21,047 nt of DNA, from contig PDIM01000013.1 of NCBI GenBank assembly GCA_002811675.1, positions 37,670-58,716 on the forward strand. Direction: 5' to 3'. A model generated the notes under the pieces. It had not been told where the DNA came from. It ran no database searches and worked only from the letters and a program-made list of their open reading frames with translations. Source of the DNA: Ichthyosporea sp. XGB-2017a (lineage: Eukaryota; Opisthokonta; Ichthyosporea). The translations under genes and the position numbers were made by a program. Below, one piece after another: positions 15,569 to 21,047 of the stretch (position 1 is its first letter; every line of letters starts with the position of its first letter).

Positions 15569-17104
15569 ATGGGTAGAAGTAGTGGTACTTGTGTTACTAC
15601 TGCGAGTTATTCAGTGCATGTTGATTCTACAATGACTGCCTCTGCGGAAGGATCTGTGCAGCTGCACTCAACCAGCGTGCAGAGCAGAAAGTCTTCTGGT
15701 ATAGTTGTTCCCTTGGAAATGGGATTTTTGAAAGAAAAAAATCCAAATTTCCACGGACCCATTCTAGAGGTACAAGAGGAGAAGTTTGAAGGAGGGGAAT
15801 CTAATCTTTTTAAAACAGTAGTCAATATGGTTTGTACAATGGCCGGGGTTGGTGTTCTGGGGCTAGCTACAGCGGTTGCCAGGATAGGGTGGTTAATTTC
15901 CCTTCTGAGCTTTTTATTTGCCGGTGCTGCGGCTTGCTTTTGTGCAATTATTCTTAGTAGGGTGATGCTATTTGGGAGAAAAAGCTCAAAGTTTGAAAGC
16001 GAGCATGCGGGCGATAGCATCGCAAAAGGAGAAGCGTTTCAAGAAATGTTACAGTCATATGCTGACATAGGTGAATTCGCGTTTGGTAAGGTTGGGAAGT
16101 TTCTATCTAATTTCTCCGTTCTGAGCATGTGTTTGGGATCTTCTATTCTTCTCATTATATTAGGAAATAGCATGATAAAGAACATCTTTGGGGACAATGT
16201 TTTACCAAACTATGCGTTGGGCCTCATCAATGTAGGCATCTTGTTCCCATTCGTCTTCTTGAGGAATTACACGTCTGTGGCAATCATTGGATTTATTGGG
16301 ACTTGTGCTACCTCAACAGCGGCCTTGTTAATTGTTGTGATGGACTTTTTGGAACTTGCAAACCCAGCAGTAGAAGGTGAAATTAAGACCACTGCTTTTT
16401 GTGGAGGTATTCGGGACATAATGTCCACGTTTACCGTCATTGTCTTCAGTTTTGGGGGTTGTGCTGTTTTTCCAGACTTGATTCTCTGCATGAGAGAGCC
16501 CAGAAAGTTCCCAAAGGCAAGCAAGATATCTTTTTCGATATTGATTTTCATGTATATCCCCGTTGCTTTTGCTAGTTACTTCATCCTCGGCCAGGATGCG
16601 TTGCTGGACCCGGACAATGACTCTAATGTGGTCAATGCATTACCAAAATCGAATTTTACGTATGCTCTCTACGTAGCAGTGTGGCTCGCTGTTCTCACAA
16701 CTTACATTATTTTAATGCTTCCAGTCTTTACATCAATTGAGTTGATGCTGGGATTCGTCAAGGACAATCAAGTTGTCCATCGAGCTTCTTTGAGGGTCAC
16801 TTTAGTTGCCTGTACGTATCTCGTTGGTGTTATGATTCCGTTTTTTGGAGATATAATGTCTTTTATTGGAGGCACCTCCATTACTTTGTCCTCATTCCTC
16901 CTGCCAATATCATACTATTTAAAGGTGTTCGGAAGGGACTTAATTTCCAAAGATTTGTCACGCAAAGATTTAGTGAAAGGCTATATAGAAATTTTTTGTT
17001 GTATTGTCATTTTCGTGCTGACTTTGGTCGCTGGAGTAAGTGGAACTGTGTCAGCTGTTCAGAACATTGTTAACAGTTGGGGATCATACTCCTTCTTTTC
17101 CTAA
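15569..17104 (+). CDS. Amino acid/auxin permease (AAAP) family transporter, SLC32/SLC36/AVT-like
   Basis: The product is 511 aa and intronless. A soluble N-terminus of about 85 residues precedes the first helix, which opens with the family pattern FKTVVNMVCTMAGVGVLGLATAV (Aa_trans domain; compare NxxxGxGxLxLP). About 11 helices follow, including an SFGGCAVFPDLILCMREPRKFPKA segment that matches the conserved helix-5/6 region of vesicular and vacuolar members. The family moves amino acids using proton gradients, often at the vacuole, lysosome or synaptic vesicle. The long N-terminus resembles AVT1/VGAT more than plasma-membrane AAPs, but the substrate cannot be read. AATAAA at 17198-17203 ends the transcript, close to the convergent importin gene. 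Confidence 0.92.
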   Translation: MGRSSGTCVTTASYSVHVDSTMTASAEGSVQLHSTSVQSRKSSGIVVPLEMGFLKEKNPNFHGPILEVQEEKFEGGESNLFKTVVNMVCTMAGVGVLGLATAVARIGWLISLLSFLFAGAAACFCAIILSRVMLFGRKSSKFESEHAGDSIAKGEAFQEMLQSYADIGEFAFGKVGKFLSNFSVLSMCLGSSILLIILGNSMIKNIFGDNVLPNYALGLINVGILFPFVFLRNYTSVAIIGFIGTCATSTAALLIVVMDFLELANPAVEGEIKTTAFCGGIRDIMSTFTVIVFSFGGCAVFPDLILCMREPRKFPKASKISFSILIFMYIPVAFASYFILGQDALLDPDNDSNVVNALPKSNFTYALYVAVWLAVLTTYIILMLPVFTSIELMLGFVKDNQVVHRASLRVTLVACTYLVGVMIPFFGDIMSFIGGTSITLSSFLLPISYYLKVFGRDLISKDLSRKDLVKGYIEIFCCIVIFVLTLVAGVSGTVSAVQNIVNSWGSYSFFS

Positions 17105-17187
17105 GCAAGAATACTTTTTTGTTGTCGTAAACTGTAAATATCTATATCAAGTAAAGGTGCTATTTTGTTATTTCTGGTATTTAAGCT

Positions 17188-17203
17188 TTTATTATCAAAT
17201 AAA
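17188..17203. terminator. Interleaved poly(A) signals of convergent AAAP and IPO5 genes
   Basis: Minus-strand AATAAA at 17188-17193 serves IPO5 (stop at 17210). Plus-strand AATAAA at 17198-17203 serves AAAP (stop at 17104). Because the plus signal lies downstream of the minus one, the two mRNAs should overlap for a few tens of bases. Confidence 0.6.
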
Positions 17204-17209
17204 TGCATT

Positions 17210-20200
17210 TCAAGCACTCAAAACAGCAGTAATTTTTCCTTGATCTTCCGAAGGCAGTGTAGCAAGACACTGCGACTTCAAGTCTTCGGGAAGAGAACCC
17301 ATTATGCTGCGAATCAAGTTAAACACACGTTGGTTTACTGGGGGACTAACAAGGTCAGTTCCTACAATAGTCGCAAGAATAGAGAGAATTCTAGGAATAT
17401 TACTATTATTTGCGCCCAGAACAGCTGGATTGGAACTGCATATAGTCAGTAAACACACGAAATAATAACAAGGACGTTAGTATTACAGAAACAAGATTTC
17501 ACCCACACAAACAAAAAAGGAAGTATACAAACCTTTCAATCAGAGAGCAAAAGAAAGAATACACCCCAACAGACTCTTCCTTATCATTAACAATGGGAAG
17601 CCAAGTTACCCACTCTTGAAGCAACGATTCCGCACTGGGTCCAGCCGCCTGCGGCAAATATTGGATAATTTTTCCCACAGCAGCAATGGCATTTTCAGTG
17701 GCATGGACATTTTCTGCATTGCGCGAATCAGAATGCTCAATAACAAGCTTCAACCTTGGCAAAGCTTCAGAACACATTTGCACATAGCTTTCACCCCCAT
17801 ATTGTGCAGCTACTCCAACCCCATAAACCGCCGCGTGTCTCACCTCTGTTGCTTTATCATTACAATACTCTAACAGAGCAGGGCAGAAATATGCCTGATA
17901 CTGGACAGAAGCAGGCCCAGTGAACTCAACGAGGTCGTCAAATATACACACAGCCCACTGGTGATCAGGATCAGCACGACGAGGATCAACCATTTGAGCA
18001 AAAATCGGCAACAGACTTTCGAAAAATGGAAGCAAGTCTGTTCCGTGAGTTTTGAAGAGAGAGTGAATGATATCTGCAACTTCCCTAAGTACAACTTCAT
18101 CACACATATCTTCCTCTTCCAAATTTTCTTCCAGCTCCTCATCATAATCTTCCGAGCTGCGCTCTTCTAGTCTTTCGCGAGCTCTTTGAAAGCTAGAATT
18201 TAACTGTACATTAAGGGCCCCAGAAAGTGTATTCAGCAACTCGGGAGTCATACACTTATCTCCAATGGCATCAACGCACTCATGAACCGATTCCAACAGC
18301 GAAGAGAGAATTTCAGTATCTGGCTCAGTGTGAATCACATTCACAAGCTCATTCATCACGTATTTAAACATATTGCCCGTATATTCGGGTCCCATACTAC
18401 CCAATATCCCCGACTTCAACAAAGGTGCTAAAGAAGCAGCAGCGGCTATTCGCACACCATCGTGGAAGTAAAACTTCAGCATTGGGGCCATAATCTTCAC
18501 TACCTGATCCACGTAAGGCGCAAACCCTTCCTTTAATTCCCTCGCATAACATACGAGCATTTCGCATGCAGTGGCCTTCTCCTCTAGTACAGAAGTTCGA
18601 ATACCTATTTTTTTATCATCAACAGTTACAAACTCCCACCCCTCGGCTGGGTCGTATTGCTCTTCCGCTTGCGTATCATCCGGATCTATGACTGCAAAGT
18701 TTGGTCGTAGTTGAGCGGAGTGGAGCAATGGTGGCATAACTATTGAAAGATATGGAATAAATTCTTTTCCCAATACTTTGCAGATACGTGCCCAAGCAGC
18801 TAGCATGTAGGAAATCTGAGGGTCGTCTGAATCTAACTCGCCCACTTGAGTATTCGCTAGCATTTTCATAATAGACTCGGCGTCTTGCTTAAACTTCTCC
18901 TTTCCGACAGCAAGACCAATCAAACTCACACATTCCATAGCTTTCCCACGCAAAAGTCTATGAGTCTTATCAGTAGCATTCTCCAAAATATTTATCAACA
19001 TTGGCATAAATGTATTATAATACTTGATAAATTTATCCTCTGCGATATCCGCAACTGTGGCAATTGTAGTAATCGCTTGCTCTTGAACAATGCGCTTGCC
19101 GCCCTGGAGGAGTTGAAAAAGCTTCAAAAGAACTCCTTCCAAGTAAGGGTCAAGGAGTTCCTTTGTTGCTTGTTCGCAAAAGTTGACCAAAGCTGCGGCA
19201 GAGTGGGCTTGAACACGTGGGTTGTTCACATCATCCATCACAGCCAGCAACGCAGGCATGACTTGGGCATGGAAAGCATTTTGAAATGCTGGAGCAAAAT
19301 CAGTAGCCATTTGACCCAAAGCATTGCATGCTGCATACCTTACTCTTGGATGCTCATCTCCAAGGTACGGGATTGCCAAGAGCACGACCTTAACCAAATC
19401 TTTTTCCATCTGCTTTTGACAACCTTCACCAATCGCAGAAATGGTCATGAGGGCAGCATGCCTATGCTTCCAGTCTCTCTTTAACATTTCCGAAACTGCC
19501 TGAAAGCACACAGGCAGCATTACTTTTCCCGCAAGCGCAATGGATAAACGATCCATAGCTTGTTCACCCACTGCACTATTGCAATCGTTGTCTTCATCAT
19601 CCAAATCTTCGGAATGTGACCATCCAGGATCATCATCCAGATCAATCATAAGATTTAAAGCAACAGGAACAGTCGAGGACGTAAAATTCGGAAATTTCCG
19701 TACCATCGCAGGCGCCTTTTCACTAAGTGTCAGTAAAACTTCGAGGGCAAGCTGCCTCGTCCCATCTTCAAATTCTGTGTTACTCCCAATCTGCACCATA
19801 GCCTCCACTAATACCCCCATGTGACCTCGAATTAATTTCGGTTTGTGCTCGCATATTTCAATAATGACTTCAAGAACCGAACGTGCATAATCTTCGTCCC
19901 CTGAACTCAAGCATTGCCCAACAACCTGTACAACAAGGGGCGTATGACTTGAAAACTGTTGCAGAGATTGTTGATCCTCCAGGACAACTATAAATGCAGC
20001 AAGGGCCTTAACAGCTTGCACTCGTACAGTTAAATTCGTTGTGTCATTTAAGCTTGTCGACAGAATTTGTTCGATTACTGTTATGTATTTTATGAGTGAC
20101 TCTTTAAACACATCAGCCAAACTCGTAAATATCTGCAGGGCACTCTCTCTGCAGCTAGGATTCTGTGATTTACAGCATTCAAACATGAAAGGAAGAAGTG

Positions 20201-20699
20201 ATGGCCACTGGGCTTGAACATCTGACAAGTGTTTTCCTACTTCGCTAACTGCATCGCATACTTTCTTTCGCACAATGGGCTGAAAAGCAATATATAAGAT
20301 CAACAACACGAATAAGAACCCGAAAACGTCGTGAAACTAAACGAAAGCAAATGAAACCTCCAAATTCAAAAAACAAAAACTGCTTACCTTTGTTTCTTCT
20401 CCAACGGCAGAAAGCAGCTCAGTATAGAGCATGTTTCTCACTTCGTCACTTGCAGAACCCCACAATCCAGATGGATGACTACCGTCAACAACAGTAAAGC
20501 ACTGTCGCCTTAAAATGATAGCGGCCATTTGCCGCACCTGATCCATTTGACTCGTTCGCATAGCCCTTAGGAGAAGTGGTAAATAGGCGTCTGCATTTGC
20601 CTGGAAATTCTTTAACGCTTGCTCTGCCGCATTTCTCTCTTCATTGACCGGCGACAGAGTCATTTGCAGAGTCCGCTCAAATACCTGATAATCACCCAT
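17210..20699 (-). CDS. IPO5: Importin-5 (karyopherin beta-3, Kap121 family)
   Basis: Exons 20699-20388, 20279-17533 and 17435-17210 join to a 1094-aa protein (human IPO5 is 1097). The first intron (20387-20280) is phase 0, joining EETK to PIVRKKVCDA. The second (17532-17436) is phase 2 and rebuilds Ser in LIESSNPAVLGANN, matching LIESNHPVVLGPNN of the family. HEAT repeats span the whole length; highly conserved blocks include HPRVRYAACNALGQMATDFAP, RLLRGKAMECVSLIGLAVGKEKF, DPQISYMLAAWARICK, LVCYARELKEGFAPY, LKFYFHDGVRIAAAASL and QWAVCIFDDLVEF. An acidic stretch (EDYDEELEENLEEED) is kept. The protein carries ribosomal proteins, histones and other cargo into the nucleus, released by Ran-GTP. 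The final exon ends convergently with AAAP. Confidence 0.96.
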
Positions 20700-21047
20700 T
20701 TTTCTTCTTCAACAAAAAACTCGAATCCTTCTTTCTATATTTCTATTTAACTTTTTGGCTTTCTTTTTTGCTAATGAGAAAGAAACAAATAAAAGAAAAG
20801 TGAAAAAAGATCAAAGTGATGGTCAGCCTCCAATCAAGAACACGCGGGTGGAGGGTCTGGGGCCGAGCAGTGGACCTTGTGAAGGAAAGAGAAAAGGAAC
20901 AAACTGCTTGAGACGCAAAATAAAAAAAAGAAGGTGTGGTAGTTAAGACACAGAGTTCAACACTCCTCCTCCAAATCCCTTCAAACCAAACAAAAACAAA
21001 AGGTTTTATCAAATCATGAAAAAATGGTCCTCTTTCACAAGTTCACT
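20700..21047. other. Upstream region of IPO5
   Basis: It is A/G-rich on the plus strand. CCAATCA occurs at 20830-20836, about 130 nt upstream of the IPO5 ATG, and no TATA box is clear. Short ORFs on both strands (for example a basic plus-strand one ending near 20946) start without ATG and are not supported. Confidence 0.5.

Noticed and set aside
20280-20309. MLLILYIAF extension at the start of the large IPO5 ORF
   Set aside because: It is intron sequence; the acceptor at 20280 joins PIVRKKV directly to the first exon, as in the family.
20755-20946. Basic 63-codon plus-strand ORF upstream of IPO5
   Set aside because: It does not start with ATG, its Lys/Arg content follows A/G-rich DNA, and it lies in the IPO5 promoter region.

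Overview
This is nuclear DNA of a unicellular eukaryote whose lineage I cannot name. The evidence is spliceosomal GT-AG introns of about 97-196 nt with T-rich tracts, AATAAA poly(A) signals just after stop codons, TATA and CCAAT boxes, and only eukaryotic gene families (myotubularin, TRAPP subunit, importin beta, POT and AAAP transporters). Genes are dense and face both ways, and there is no operon logic.

Layout. 137-2916 (+) is a myotubularin-family phosphoinositide 3-phosphatase of the MTMR6/7/8 type with a C-terminal FYVE-like finger, in three exons. 2917-3337 is non-coding and holds a perfect 14-bp-arm hairpin between 9-bp direct repeats. 3338-4733 (+) is a set of overlapping ORFs in changing frames that I do not recognise; it looks like a decayed or frame-disrupted gene. 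5560-6268 (+) is TRAPPC3/Bet3, started by a tiny 12-nt coding exon. 6518-7933 (-) is a single-domain ATP-grasp ligase resembling carnosine synthase. 8034-8669 is a divergent promoter region with an unassigned plus-strand transcript start. 8670-10046 (-) is a two-pass membrane PHP-domain phosphoesterase. 10047-13004 is mostly empty, with one strong orphan promoter (CCAAT x3 plus TATA) and repeats. 13005-14693 (+) is a POT/PTR2 peptide transporter. 15569-17104 (+) is an AAAP amino-acid transporter. 17210-20699 (-) is a complete importin-5 in three exons. 20700-21047 is its upstream region.

Two groups stand out. The trafficking and transport housekeeping genes (MTMR, TRAPPC3, IPO5) have introns and no clear TATA box. 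The metabolic and transporter genes (ligase, POT, AAAP) are intronless, and each has a TATA box about 110-140 nt before its ATG. The ligase and POT genes share an identical 14-bp core around the TATA box, and a ~50-bp CCAAT-containing module recurs near the ligase and in the empty region upstream of POT. A peptide ligase, a di/tripeptide transporter and an amino-acid transporter within 11 kb could reflect shared physiology, but that is inference. I found no tRNA, rRNA, CRISPR array or recognisable intact transposon.
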